A DNA stretch of 64,000 nucleotides from JAXGRD01 sp040766105 (GTDB taxonomy: Bacteria; Bacillota; Clostridia; Peptostreptococcales; Anaerovoracaceae), in assembly GCA_040766105.1 (NCBI GenBank), contig JAXGRD010000005.1, positions 174,279 to 238,278 on the forward strand, given 5' to 3'. Positions within the stretch are counted from its first letter, which is position 1. Every line of letters begins with the position of its first letter. Below the pieces are notes generated by a model, which saw only the letters and a list, made by a program, of their open reading frames with translations, ran no database searches and had not been told where the DNA came from. This document shows, one piece after another, positions 7,722 to 16,385 of the stretch. Both the position numbers and the translations under genes were made by a program.

Positions 7722-9113
7722 ATGAGTGATAAAAAGTATTTCACCCGTATGGGCGACGGCGAAGCAACATGGATGACCAAAGACGAGCTGAAAGCTGATG
7801 TTCTTGCCGGAATGGAAGACGCCGTAGTTAAGGGCAAGTCCCAGCCTATGAGCGACGAAGATGTTGAGCACATGATGGAAATCTTGACCATGCCCAACAA
7901 GCTGGTCAGTGTTGAGCCGGGTAATGAAGCCATCACCACATTTGACGCAGGAACCTTGAAGGCACCTGTACGATCCGGATTGCCGGTAGACAGAGGAACG
8001 GACATCCTCATGCACGAGAGAGTGCTTTGTTCCGATTCCATGGAATTGTGTAACACAGACTACAGCTACAAAGCAATCAAGAATATCGCACCGGAAGAAG
8101 GAATGGCAATGGAGGCTGTACAGCAGCAGACCATCATTCCCCTATTCTACGGCGCAATGCCCAACATGGGATTATACACCAAGCCTGACGGCCCGGTAGA
8201 TAACTGGTCCATGCTCCTTCCCGAAGGGAAAATCAAGGAAGCTATGGCGGCACAGGAAGAAGCTGCAGAGCTGTGTGCGGCAGATATGATCTATATCGGC
8301 TCCATCATGGCAGAAGCAGGTGCTGACGGTATCCAGTTTGATACAGCGGGAGCATCGGGAGATGCCGACGCTTTGGCAGCTCTCAATGCCGCAAAGGCAT
8401 TGTCCGAGAAATATCCGGACCTTTGCATCACCATGGGTATGGCAAACGAGTTCCACTTGGGAATGCACGGCAGACTCAAGTTTGAAGGAGACAAGATTGC
8501 GGGACAGTATCCGGCAGCACAGGTAAAGACTTGTGAAAAGGCCGGCGTACACAGCTACGGTTGCGTAGTTAACACCAACAGCAGCAAGTCCTTTGCATGG
8601 AACCTGGCGAGAGCCACAACTTATGTACAGCAGGCTACAAGAGTAGCGAACATTCCTGTTCTGGTAGATGTAGGAATGGGTGTTGGCGGAATTCCTCTGA
8701 CCAACGTTTCACCTGTTGATGCTACTTCGAGAGTATCCAAGACCATGATTGAAATCGGCAAAGCCGACGGATTGTAGATAGGTCACGGAGATACATTCGG
8801 AATGGCTGCCATTCACGAAGCTGCTGCCGGAATGGGCGGCGTACGAGCTGCCGGAGATCTGGTTGCACGTATGGTCTTCAAGGGAATGAAGCTAAACGAA
8901 GCAAAAGAATATGTCGCAGGAAAACTGGGATGCAGTACAATGGATTTGTCTGATGAGGCTGCCATGAAGGAGATCAGGGAAACTCTGGATATCGGTCACA
9001 TCATCATCACTCCTCATGCATCTTACGGAATGGCTGCAAAGATTAAGATTGCAGAACTGCTGGACATCACTATTCCTAGCGTTGAGATGTTTAAGAAACG
9101 TGTAGGTATCTAA
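7722..9113 (+). CDS. mtbB: Dimethylamine:corrinoid methyltransferase with in-frame UAG (pyrrolysine)
   Basis: Transfers a methyl group from dimethylamine to the MtbC corrinoid. The frame is interrupted once, by TAG at 8775-8777 (codon 352), and continues in the same frame to TAA at 9111-9113, giving 463 residues. Known archaeal MtbB is about 467 residues with pyrrolysine near 356, so both length and UAG position fit. Flanking residues KADGL-(UAG)-IGHGDTFGMA look like the conserved pyrrolysine site, and the downstream half has no frameshift or decay. Reading needs pylTSBCD, which must lie outside the window. If UAG acts as stop, a 351-residue inactive fragment results. Gene callers will split it at 8777/8802. 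Confidence 0.93.
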
Positions 9114-9121
9114 GAATATAT

Positions 9122-9167
9122 GGTATACAGCTCGCAGGAAGGACCTGCGGGCGTATACCTGATTTTT
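9122..9167 (+). terminator. Terminator after mtbB
   Basis: Stem 9122-9138 pairs with 9144-9159 (GGTATAC...GCAGG with GCGTATACC, one bulged base), five-base loop, then TGATTTTTG. It separates mtbB from the transporter gene and lies inside a spurious upstream extension of that frame. Confidence 0.75.
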
Positions 9168-9221
9168 GACTCATGTTACTTATCACTCCAATACGAAAGG
9201 AATATAGGAGGAGAAATAGAA

Positions 9222-10793
9222 ATGGAAAATAACAATTTAGGGAAAAAACAAAAGAAATTTGATGTTCCGCAAATCGTTGTCAGCTGTGCCGTCTTGTTTG
9301 CCTTCGTTGCATTTATGGCGATTAAGCCGGAGATGACACTGAATGCGGTTAACAGTTCCTTTGACTGGCTCATCAAATACTTTGGTTCCATGTTGCTCAT
9401 CTTTACCTTTACAGCTGTTATTATATCGGTATATTTTTGCTTAAGCGGTAAATACGGCAACATCAAATTAGGAGATGCCGAGCCCGAATACAACATGTTC
9501 AGTTATGTGGCCATGATGACCCTTGCTGCTGTTGCATCTGCACTGCTCTACTGGTCATTTACTGAGTGGGCATACTACTATGTGTCCCCGGGAATTGGAA
9601 TCGAGCCGGAATCCATACAGGCGGCGGAGGCTTCATTGGGTTACGCTTTCTTCCACTGGGGTATTTCCGGGCAAGCCATCTACGTGGTCATCGCCTTGGC
9701 ACTATCCTATGCTTACTACATCAGAAAGGTGCCGGAACTGCAGACCAGTGCTATCTGTGTTGAGATGATGGGAGACAGATTGAACCCTACCGCCAGAACC
9801 GGTCTGGGCAAGGTCATTGACTTCGTCGTTATCTTTGGAATCGTTGGTGGTCTTGGATGTTCTTTGGGTCTGGCAGTGCCTCTGGCCGGCGGCGCTTTGA
9901 CTCAACTCTTCGGAATTGACGTCACCTTCCCCATTCAGGTGGGCATCGTACTGTTCATCGCAGCGGTATTCACCTTTACATCCTTTATCGGAACGAAAAA
10001 AGGAATGAAGAACTTGAGTAACGGGTCGGTTATCTTGGCAGGCGTATTCCTGCTTTGGATCTTCTTGACAGGACCTACGGACTTTATCATGAAGAATACA
10101 GCAAACTCCTTTGGATGGATGTTGGAAATCTTCCCAAGAGCTAGTCTCTTTACCGATCCCATTGCCGATACAGGCTTCCCGGAATCATGGACTCTGTACT
10201 TCCAGGCATTCTACCTGAACTACGGTGCCATGATGGGAATCTTCATTACCAAAATCTCCAAGGGCAGAACCATCAGACAGCTCTCCATTGCATCCCTCAT
10301 CGGAATCAGTGTGGGCGGTTGGTTGGTGTTTGCTATAGATGGCAGTTTCTCCATCTACTCCCATGTGAACGGATTGACAGACGTTGTAGAGTTAGTAAAC
10401 AGTAACGTAGGAGAAGCCGGAATCTATCAGGTTCTTGAACTCTTGCCCGGCGGCGCAGTATTCCTTCCTGCTTTGGTGTTAATCATCATGGTTGGATTTG
10501 TGGCATCCTCTTTGGACTCCGCTTCCCTTTCGCTGTCACAGACGACCCAGCCCATACCGGAAAAAGACGGCAATGTCAACAGATGGCTTCGTGTGTTCTG
10601 GTGTATCGTATTGACGCTGGTACCACTGTCCATCATGTTTGTAGAAGCAAACTTCTCGATTCTAAAAATATTTTCAATCGTTGTATCCATACCGTTTATG
10701 TTCGTGGTCATCTTCCTGATGTACAACTTCTTCAGATGGCTGAAGGAAGATGAGAGAGCAGGCAAATTGGACAATATCGGTTTGAAAAAATAA
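9222..10793 (+). CDS. BCCT-family betaine/choline/carnitine-type transporter
   Basis: Secondary transporter of 523 residues with about 12 membrane segments, of the family that imports glycine betaine, choline, carnitine or related quaternary amines. Family marks are YWSFTEWAYYYVSPGIGIEP near residue 110 and the TM segment FVASSLDSASLSLSQTTQ. A longer in-frame start at 9120 lies in the preceding terminator and has no ribosome site; ATG 9222 follows GGAGGAG. Its place between the dimethylamine and trimethylamine genes suggests that it brings in trimethylamine or a precursor such as a betaine; the substrate itself cannot be read from the sequence. Confidence 0.88.
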   Translation: MENNNLGKKQKKFDVPQIVVSCAVLFAFVAFMAIKPEMTLNAVNSSFDWLIKYFGSMLLIFTFTAVIISVYFCLSGKYGNIKLGDAEPEYNMFSYVAMMTLAAVASALLYWSFTEWAYYYVSPGIGIEPESIQAAEASLGYAFFHWGISGQAIYVVIALALSYAYYIRKVPELQTSAICVEMMGDRLNPTARTGLGKVIDFVVIFGIVGGLGCSLGLAVPLAGGALTQLFGIDVTFPIQVGIVLFIAAVFTFTSFIGTKKGMKNLSNGSVILAGVFLLWIFLTGPTDFIMKNTANSFGWMLEIFPRASLFTDPIADTGFPESWTLYFQAFYLNYGAMMGIFITKISKGRTIRQLSIASLIGISVGGWLVFAIDGSFSIYSHVNGLTDVVELVNSNVGEAGIYQVLELLPGGAVFLPALVLIIMVGFVASSLDSASLSLSQTTQPIPEKDGNVNRWLRVFWCIVLTLVPLSIMFVEANFSILKIFSIVVSIPFMFVVIFLMYNFFRWLKEDERAGKLDNIGLKK

Positions 10794-10812
10794 ATTCACT
10801 CTTTGTTCATGT

Positions 10813-10852
10813 CAAAAGGATGCAAGACCTGCTGTCTTGTGTCCTTTTGCTA
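10813..10852 (+). terminator. Terminator after the BCCT gene
   Basis: Stem 10813-10828 with 10834-10849 (CAAAAGGA...AAGAC and GTCTTG...TCCTTTTG), two mismatches, five-base loop. There is no long T tail beyond the arm. Confidence 0.6.
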
Positions 10853-10895
10853 TTGGGTGTATCATGGGGTTAATAGCGGATGAAGCGAGGAGAAA

Positions 10896-12323
10896 ATGGA
10901 GAAAGAAAACCAAAAAAACTTTGATAACCTATCGGAAATCGTCCTTATTGAAGACCCTGTTGGCAACATTAAATATGTCAATAAGGCTTTTTGCGATTGT
11001 CACGGTGTTTCTCAAGAAGAGGCTATAGGAAGAAGTTGCTTCGACTTCATCATTCCCGAAGACCGTGAGCGGTGCACCATGCACAATGTGGTCACGCCTG
11101 AAAATTCCAGTTATCGAATCGAAGGAAGGTCTAAAAGGGTCGATGGCAAGATCATTTGGATTCAATATGTGGGAAAGGCTTTCTTCTCCGAAGAAGGAGA
11201 ACTTCTTGAATTCCAGGAGTTGGGTGTGGACATCACCCAATGGAAGGAAAAGATTGCCGAAAAGACAAAGGAGCTGGAAAAGGCCAATGAACAGCTAAAC
11301 AGACCTAAAATTTCGGTAGCGGAGACCAAGGTTTCCGGTGGTAAGAATAGTAGCCGCAGAAATGCAGCCATATATAAGTTTTCCGACATTATTACGGCAA
11401 ATCCCAAACTTATCGGTCAGAAGACTTATGCGGAAGCGGTAGCCGACGGAGAGTGTTCGGTCCTCATTGAAGGGGAAAGCGGCACCGGCAAGGAGTTGTT
11501 TGCCCAAGCCATCCATAACGGCAGCCGGCGAGTCAACGGTCCCTTCGTAGCGGTGAACTGTGGTGCCATTCCAACAGAGCTAATCAGCAGTGAGTTCTTT
11601 GGCTATGAGGAGGGGGCATTTACGGGAGCGGCAAGAGGCGGCAAGGCGGGAAAGTTTGAGCAGGCCTCGGGAGGAACTCTTTTTCTCGATGAAATCGGAG
11701 AAATGCCCATGGCGCAGCAGGTGGCACTTCTCAGGGTATTGGAGACAAAGTCGGTTACCAGGGTAGGGGGAAATAAAGAAATTCCCATAGATATTCGCAT
11801 TGTCTGTGCCACCAACAGGGACTTACTGGATGAAATCAACCAAAACCGCTTCAGGCGGGACCTGTACTATCGATTGAATATCATCAATATAAAGATCCCA
11901 CCCTTGCGGCAGAGGCGAGAAGATATATACTTGCTCATAGGATACTTCATCAAAAGGTTCGGAAGCAATTCCTTTGCCAAGAGGGCGGCCTTCAGCGATG
12001 AACAGCTCATTCGACTTTACAACTATGACTGGCCGGGGAATGTGAGAGAATTACAAAACGCAGTAGAGAGGATGCGCTTTCGACCGGAAGAGACGGTAGA
12101 CGAGATCTTGGGAACCATGCAAAGTCAAACTTTGGGAGTGGATAAAAAAACAAAAGGGGAATTGAAAGACAAAGGAAAAATCGGGGAACAAGAAGCCTTG
12201 GAAGAAGCCTTGGAGTTGTGTGAGGGTAACATCAGTATGGTGGCCAGAAAATTAGGAATCTCACGGAAAACCGTATATAAGCGCATGGAGAAATACCATA
12301 TCCAAGGTGGACAAAAACTGTAA
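10896..12323 (+). CDS. Sigma-54-dependent activator (PAS-coiled coil-AAA+-Fis), probable regulator of mttBC
   Basis: Enhancer-binding protein of 475 residues. It has an N-terminal PAS domain (about 8-118), a charged helix likely to be a coiled coil (EKIAEKTKELEKANEQLNR, about 120-140), an AAA+ domain with GESGTGKE, GAFTGA and GGTLFLDEIGE, and a Fis-type helix-turn-helix at the end (NISMVARKLGISRKTVYKRME). ATG 10896 follows GAGGAG. The sigma-54 promoter of mttB is 95 bases past its stop, and a repeat array overlaps its last codons, which makes mttBC the likely target. Confidence 0.9.
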   Translation: MEKENQKNFDNLSEIVLIEDPVGNIKYVNKAFCDCHGVSQEEAIGRSCFDFIIPEDRERCTMHNVVTPENSSYRIEGRSKRVDGKIIWIQYVGKAFFSEEGELLEFQELGVDITQWKEKIAEKTKELEKANEQLNRPKISVAETKVSGGKNSSRRNAAIYKFSDIITANPKLIGQKTYAEAVADGECSVLIEGESGTGKELFAQAIHNGSRRVNGPFVAVNCGAIPTELISSEFFGYEEGAFTGAARGGKAGKFEQASGGTLFLDEIGEMPMAQQVALLRVLETKSVTRVGGNKEIPIDIRIVCATNRDLLDEINQNRFRRDLYYRLNIINIKIPPLRQRREDIYLLIGYFIKRFGSNSFAKRAAFSDEQLIRLYNYDWPGNVRELQNAVERMRFRPEETVDEILGTMQSQTLGVDKKTKGELKDKGKIGEQEALEEALELCEGNISMVARKLGISRKTVYKRMEKYHIQGGQKL

Positions 12324-12362
12324 CCTTAACAAAAACTGTAACCCTGAAAGGTTACAGTTTTT
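12311..12362. promoter_or_regulatory. Triple AAAAACTGTAACC array: candidate enhancer and terminator
   Basis: ACAAAAACTGTAACC occurs twice as a perfect direct repeat (12311-12325 and 12329-12343, 18 bp apart), and its inverse GGTTACAGTTTTT at 12350-12362. The first copy contains the activator's own stop codon. Copies two and three form a perfect 13-bp stem with a six-base loop ending in T5, which fits a terminator. Position 60-110 bp upstream of the mttB promoter also fits an enhancer. Confidence 0.65.
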
Positions 12363-12416
12363 GCATACGCAAGAAAGGAGAGTCTATAAAAAGGGTTGAA
12401 ATCAAAGGGTTGTATT

Positions 12417-12434
12417 TTGGCACAGAAGTTGCTC
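12417..12434 (+). promoter_or_regulatory. Sigma-54 promoter of mttBC
   Basis: TTTGGCACAGAAGTTGCT has GG at 12419-12420 and GC at 12431-12432, 12 bp apart, with the consensus TGGCAC intact. It lies 56 bases upstream of the ATG at 12488. Confidence 0.92.
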
Positions 12435-12487
12435 TATATAGTTGCAACAAATCGTTTTTCATAAAGAACGTTAGATGGGAGGTCATT

Positions 12488-13966
12488 ATGGCAAAACGAA
12501 AAAAATCAACAGTTGGCGCATTGGATAATTTGAAGTGTGCCAATTCCTATGGGAATAAACTTACAGATGATGAACTTTACGCGATTCATGCAGCAAGTCT
12601 GGAAGTTCTGGCTGAAATCGGAATCAAGGTGGAAAGCAAGAAAGCGCAAAAGATATTTGCTGACGGCGGTGCCACCATTGATGGTGACTTTGTAAGAATT
12701 CCTCCTTCCTTGGTGGAAGAATGCATCCGCACGGCTCCTTCCGTGATTAAATTGGCAGGCAGAAACCCCAAGAACGATTACATTATCAAGCAAAAGAAAG
12801 TAGCGTTTATCAACTTTGGCGAGGGGGTCAATGTAATCGATCCCTATACAAAGGAATACAGAAGGTCCACCAAGGAAGACCTGGGTCGCAACACTAAGGT
12901 TGCCGACTCCCTAAAGGTGCTTCCCGTTGCCTATCGATCTGTTGCTGCGCAAGATAAGCCGGGTGCAGTACAGGCGCTTCACAATATGGAAGTCATGTTT
13001 CACAACACATCCAAGCATATTTTTATCGGACCCGATGGTGCGGTAAATGCGTCGAAAATTATCGACATGGCCGCATTTATCATGGGCGGCAAGGACGTTC
13101 TTCGGGAGAGACCCATTGTGACATTTAACGTTTGTCCCACCAGCCCTCTCCAACTGAACCCCACGGCGGCAGATACCATTATCGTCGGTGCGGAACATGG
13201 AATCCCCAGCAATGTTATATCCATGGCACTGGCAGGGGCAACCGGACCGGTTACCATGGCCGGCGTCTTGGTTACACACAATGCAGAGGTTCTTTCTGCT
13301 GTGGTTCTTTCCCAGCTGACCAAAAAGGGCGCACCGGTACTGTACGGTAGTTCTACATCCATGATGGACATGCGCCACCTCACTACGCCGGTAGGGGCAC
13401 CGGAATTGGCAATGATCAGCAACGCCGTTGCACAGTTGTCCCAGTACTATCTGCTACCAAGTTTCGTAGCCGGTGGTTAGGCAGACAGCAAGTTACCCGA
13501 TGCACAGGCTGCTCACGAAAAGACCTTAACCGCTATGATGGCTGCCCAGGGCGGCGCCAACCTGATATACGGTGCAGGAATGATCGAACTGGGCATGACC
13601 TTCGACCTTGCCCAACTGATTATCGACTCAGAAATCTACAAGATGGTATTGCATACTGTAAAGGGATTTGAAGTCAATGAAGAAACGTTGGCTCTTGATG
13701 TAATCAAGGAGATTAAAACAGGAGAATTCGTTTCTCATCCTCATACAGTGACCAACTTTAAGGACATCCAGTCTCACTCCAACGTGATCAACCGACAGTC
13801 GAGAGAAGCTTGGCTGGCAGGCGGATCCAAGGATATGACAACGGTTGCCTACGAAAAAGCAATAGATATTCTTGAAAATTACACGCCGGATCCCCTTACG
13901 GATGAACAGGCAGAATATATCAAAAAAATCGTGGAAGATGCGGAAGAGGAATACGGAGTGAAGTAA
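12488..13966 (+). CDS. mttB: Trimethylamine:corrinoid methyltransferase with in-frame UAG (pyrrolysine)
   Basis: Transfers a methyl group from trimethylamine to the MttC corrinoid. TAG at 13478-13480 (codon 331) interrupts an otherwise continuous frame that ends with TAA at 13966, giving 492 residues. Archaeal MttB is about 495 residues with pyrrolysine at 334. The flanks SFVAGG-(UAG)-ADSKLPDAQAAHEK and later ANLIYGAGMIELGMTFD match the MttB site, which separates it from the many non-pyrrolysine MttB relatives that have a sense codon there. The start is ATG 12488 after GGGAGG; the frame opens at 12410, upstream of the promoter, and cannot be the start. Truncation at the UAG would remove the C-terminal third. 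Confidence 0.94.
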
Positions 13967-13977
13967 AGGAGAAAATC

Positions 13978-14610
13978 ATGAGCAAGGTATTAAGAAATCT
14001 TAGAGAAGCCATTGAAGACGGCGACATGGATGAAGTGGTGGAGCTGGTTCAGGAAGCATTGGATGACGAAGTCCCCGCCCAAGAAATCCTCAACGACGGC
14101 CTCATTGAAGGGATGAACGAAGTGGGAGATATGTTTAAGGATGGAGAAATGTACGTTCCTGAAGTACTCATGTCGGCCAATGCCATGGATGCGGGGATGG
14201 AAATTCTCAAACCCTACCTGAAGGAAGGGGATGTGAAGAAAGTTGGGAAGGTGGTATTCTGCACTGTAAAAGGAGACCTTCACGATATCGGAAAGAAGCT
14301 CTGCGTCATGATGATGGAAGGCGGCGGCTTTGATGTAGTGGACTTAGGTGTAGATGTAGGTGTTGAAGATATCATGGCGGCAGTGGAAGATCATCAGCCC
14401 AATATTCTGGCAATGTCTGCCATGTTAACCACGACGATGGTTACCATGGACGAGGCAGTAAATGCACTGGAGGAAGCGGGAAAAGATGACATAAAGGTGA
14501 TGGTAGGGGGCGCACCTTTGTCGGGAGATTATGCAGAAAATATTTCTGCCAACTATTCCGAAGATGCCATTGCCGCTGTCGCTTTAGCAAACAAACTTTT
14601 GGGAAACTGA
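13978..14610 (+). CDS. mttC: Trimethylamine corrinoid protein
   Basis: B12-binding methyl carrier of 210 residues that partners MttB. It has a helical cap (about 1-85) and a corrinoid domain with D100-x-H102-x-x-G, AMSAMLTTTM and VGGAPL. It is a paralogue of mtbC in this window. It follows mttB by 11 bases after AAAGGAG, so it is in the same transcript. Confidence 0.91.
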   Translation: MSKVLRNLREAIEDGDMDEVVELVQEALDDEVPAQEILNDGLIEGMNEVGDMFKDGEMYVPEVLMSANAMDAGMEILKPYLKEGDVKKVGKVVFCTVKGDLHDIGKKLCVMMMEGGGFDVVDLGVDVGVEDIMAAVEDHQPNILAMSAMLTTTMVTMDEAVNALEEAGKDDIKVMVGGAPLSGDYAENISANYSEDAIAAVALANKLLGN

Positions 14611-14646
14611 TTTACGGTTCATTGGCTATTTCTCGTGGTAACGTGA

Positions 14647-14693
14647 TATAATTCCAGTCAAGGGTTCGTTGGGCACCAGCCCGATGAACCCTT
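14647..14693 (+). promoter_or_regulatory. TATAAT box followed by a 15-bp hairpin before activator 3
   Basis: TATAAT at 14647-14652 would start transcription near 14659. A hairpin begins at 14660: arm 14660-14674 pairs with 14679-14693 over 15 bp with two G-U pairs and loop ACCA. It may terminate mttBC (there is no T tail), or cap the 5' end of the activator mRNA. A convincing -35 box is not visible. Confidence 0.5.
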
Positions 14694-14723
14694 GTACCGT
14701 TACTGCCATAGGAAAGGAAAGTT

Positions 14724-16136
14724 ATGATGGAACACAAAGATGAAAAGATGGATATTCTTTTTAAGGTTATGGACAACGAAAATGACGTGACCTTAACAGA
14801 CGGAAAGGGTGTTGTCATCAGAATCAGTGATTCCTACGAAAAGCACTACAATGTTTCAAAAGATGAAGTGATAGGAAAGTCCATTTGGGAATTGGAAGAT
14901 GTGGGCATATTTAAACCCTCCGTCACCGCCATCGTGCTGGAGAAGAAGTGCAAGGCGACTATATTGCAGAAGAACATGATGGGGGAAAGCATTCTCACTA
15001 CAGGAGTTCCCATTTTTGATGATGAAGGAGAAATTGAATATGTGATCAGCTTCAATTCCATTGACATCGCCAACATGAATTCCCTTCAAGAAAAGTACAA
15101 TAAACTAACGGAATTAATGCAAGCATACAACGAAGAAATCAATGCTCTCAGGATGGAGGAAATCAAGGACAAGGAATTGGTCACCAAAAGCAACCACATG
15201 GAGAAGATTAAAACATTGGTAGACCAAGTTGCCGACACCCATGCAAACATCTTGATAACAGGAGAAACGGGTGTGGGGAAGAGCATGATTGCAAAAATTG
15301 TCCACCAAAAGAGTGGAAGGGTGGACGGCCCGTTTGTGGAAATCAACTGCGGTACCATACATGAAAACCTAATCGAATCAGAACTCTTTGGCTACGAGAA
15401 GGGGGCCTTTACGGGAGCCAACGAAAAGGGAAAGATGGGCAAGATAGAACTTGCCAACGGTGGCACTCTTTTCCTGGATGAAATCGGGGAACTTTCCTTG
15501 GGCATGCAGATGAAACTGCTGCAGGCGATACAGGAAAAAGAAATTACCCGCGTAGGAGGGCTGAATAAAATCAAGGTGGATTTTCGCCTCATTGCAGCCA
15601 CCAATCGAGATTTAAAGAAGCGAATCAAGGAGAATCTTTTCCGAGAAGATCTATACTATCGATTGAACGTGATCCCCATCTCTATTCATCCCTTGCGAGA
15701 TCGCCCCGATGATATTCGCCCCTTGGTGGAGAACTTTTTGGTTCGTGCCAATGGAAAGTACAACCGAAATGTGACGATCCAAGAAGAGGCAATTGCCTTA
15801 CTGGAAAAGCATAGCTGGCCCGGAAATATAAGGCAAGTGGAGAACTTAGTGGAACGTCTGGTCATCATGTCCGTAGGTGACTTGGTTACGGCTTCCGATC
15901 TTCCCACAGAAATCCGATATGGTGGAAGAAGCCATTACGGCATTGGCGAAACGGACTCACTGAAAGAGATACTGGAGAGCGTGGAAAAGCAGATTGTGAA
16001 AGAAGCCTACGAAAAAGGGGGAACCAGTATTGCCGTAGGGAAAACCTTGAAAATCAGCCAAGCGACCGCTGCAAGGAAGTTGCGTAAATACATTCCCGGA
16101 TATGCGGAACAGCCCAAGAAAGAGGGTAGTCAATAA
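14724..16136 (+). CDS. Sigma-54-dependent activator (PAS-AAA+-Fis), probable regulator of the aminotransferase operon
   Basis: Enhancer-binding protein of 470 residues, built like the activator at 5469: PAS-like sensor (about 10-115), coiled segment, AAA+ with GETGVGKS, GAFTGA and GGTLFLDEIGE, and a Fis-type end (SIAVGKTLKISQATAARKLRK). The start is ATG 14724 or the adjacent 14727 after GGAAAGGAAAG. A sigma-54 promoter lies 180 bases beyond its stop codon, in front of the aminotransferase gene, the same geometry as the two methylamine activators. The inducer is unknown. Confidence 0.9.
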   Translation: MMEHKDEKMDILFKVMDNENDVTLTDGKGVVIRISDSYEKHYNVSKDEVIGKSIWELEDVGIFKPSVTAIVLEKKCKATILQKNMMGESILTTGVPIFDDEGEIEYVISFNSIDIANMNSLQEKYNKLTELMQAYNEEINALRMEEIKDKELVTKSNHMEKIKTLVDQVADTHANILITGETGVGKSMIAKIVHQKSGRVDGPFVEINCGTIHENLIESELFGYEKGAFTGANEKGKMGKIELANGGTLFLDEIGELSLGMQMKLLQAIQEKEITRVGGLNKIKVDFRLIAATNRDLKKRIKENLFREDLYYRLNVIPISIHPLRDRPDDIRPLVENFLVRANGKYNRNVTIQEEAIALLEKHSWPGNIRQVENLVERLVIMSVGDLVTASDLPTEIRYGGRSHYGIGETDSLKEILESVEKQIVKEAYEKGGTSIAVGKTLKISQATAARKLRKYIPGYAEQPKKEGSQ

Positions 16137-16150
16137 TGACTAATAGTCAT
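16136..16150. promoter_or_regulatory. Perfect palindrome, candidate enhancer of the aminotransferase operon
   Basis: ATGACTAATAGTCAT is a perfect 6-3-6 palindrome that starts at the last base of the activator's stop codon, about 170 bp upstream of the sigma-54 promoter. Its position parallels the candidate enhancers of the other two same-strand cassettes. Confidence 0.5.
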
Positions 16151-16306
16151 CTGTGATTACTCCGGTAAATCAGCATTATGCGTCATTCCCGTCCCATTCT
16201 AGTCAAAAATGAATACACCTAAGTTGAGACCTTCGTGAGTCTTTGAAATCATCCTTAGAAACCCTTAAATTTCAATGAAATTCAACCATACTCTTTCACA
16301 CGACAT

Positions 16307-16333
16307 GCCATTTTTATGGCATGTTCTTTGCTT
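16307..16333 (+). promoter_or_regulatory. Sigma-54 promoter with overlapping inverted repeat, aminotransferase operon
   Basis: TATGGCATGTTCTTTGCTT has GG at 16318-16319 and GC at 16330-16331, 12 bp apart. The -24 element lies in the right arm of a 9-bp inverted repeat, ACATGCCAT-TTTT-ATGGCATGT, so a second DNA-binding protein could block the polymerase here. It is 55 bases upstream of the ATG. Confidence 0.85.
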
Positions 16334-16385
16334 ATATTATTCTCAATGATAAGTAAGATCTACCGTAAGGGAAAAGGAGAAGAAA

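Noticed and set aside
8802..9113. Separate small gene starting at ATG 8802
   Set aside because: It is in frame with the upstream mtbB part across the UAG at 8775, has no ribosome site of its own, and encodes the conserved C-terminus of MtbB.
9120..9221. 34-residue N-terminal extension of the BCCT transporter
   Set aside because: It runs through a terminator hairpin and lacks a ribosome site; ATG 9222 follows GGAGGAG.
12410..12487. Longer N-terminus for mttB
   Set aside because: The region contains the sigma-54 promoter (12417-12434); the ribosome site is before 12488.
8775..13480. mtbB and mttB as nonsense pseudogenes
   Set aside because: Both stops are UAG, both lie at the known pyrrolysine position, and the downstream halves show no decay.
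13535..13966. Separate gene starting at ATG 13535
   Set aside because: In frame with the upstream mttB half across the UAG; it is the C-terminal third of MttB.
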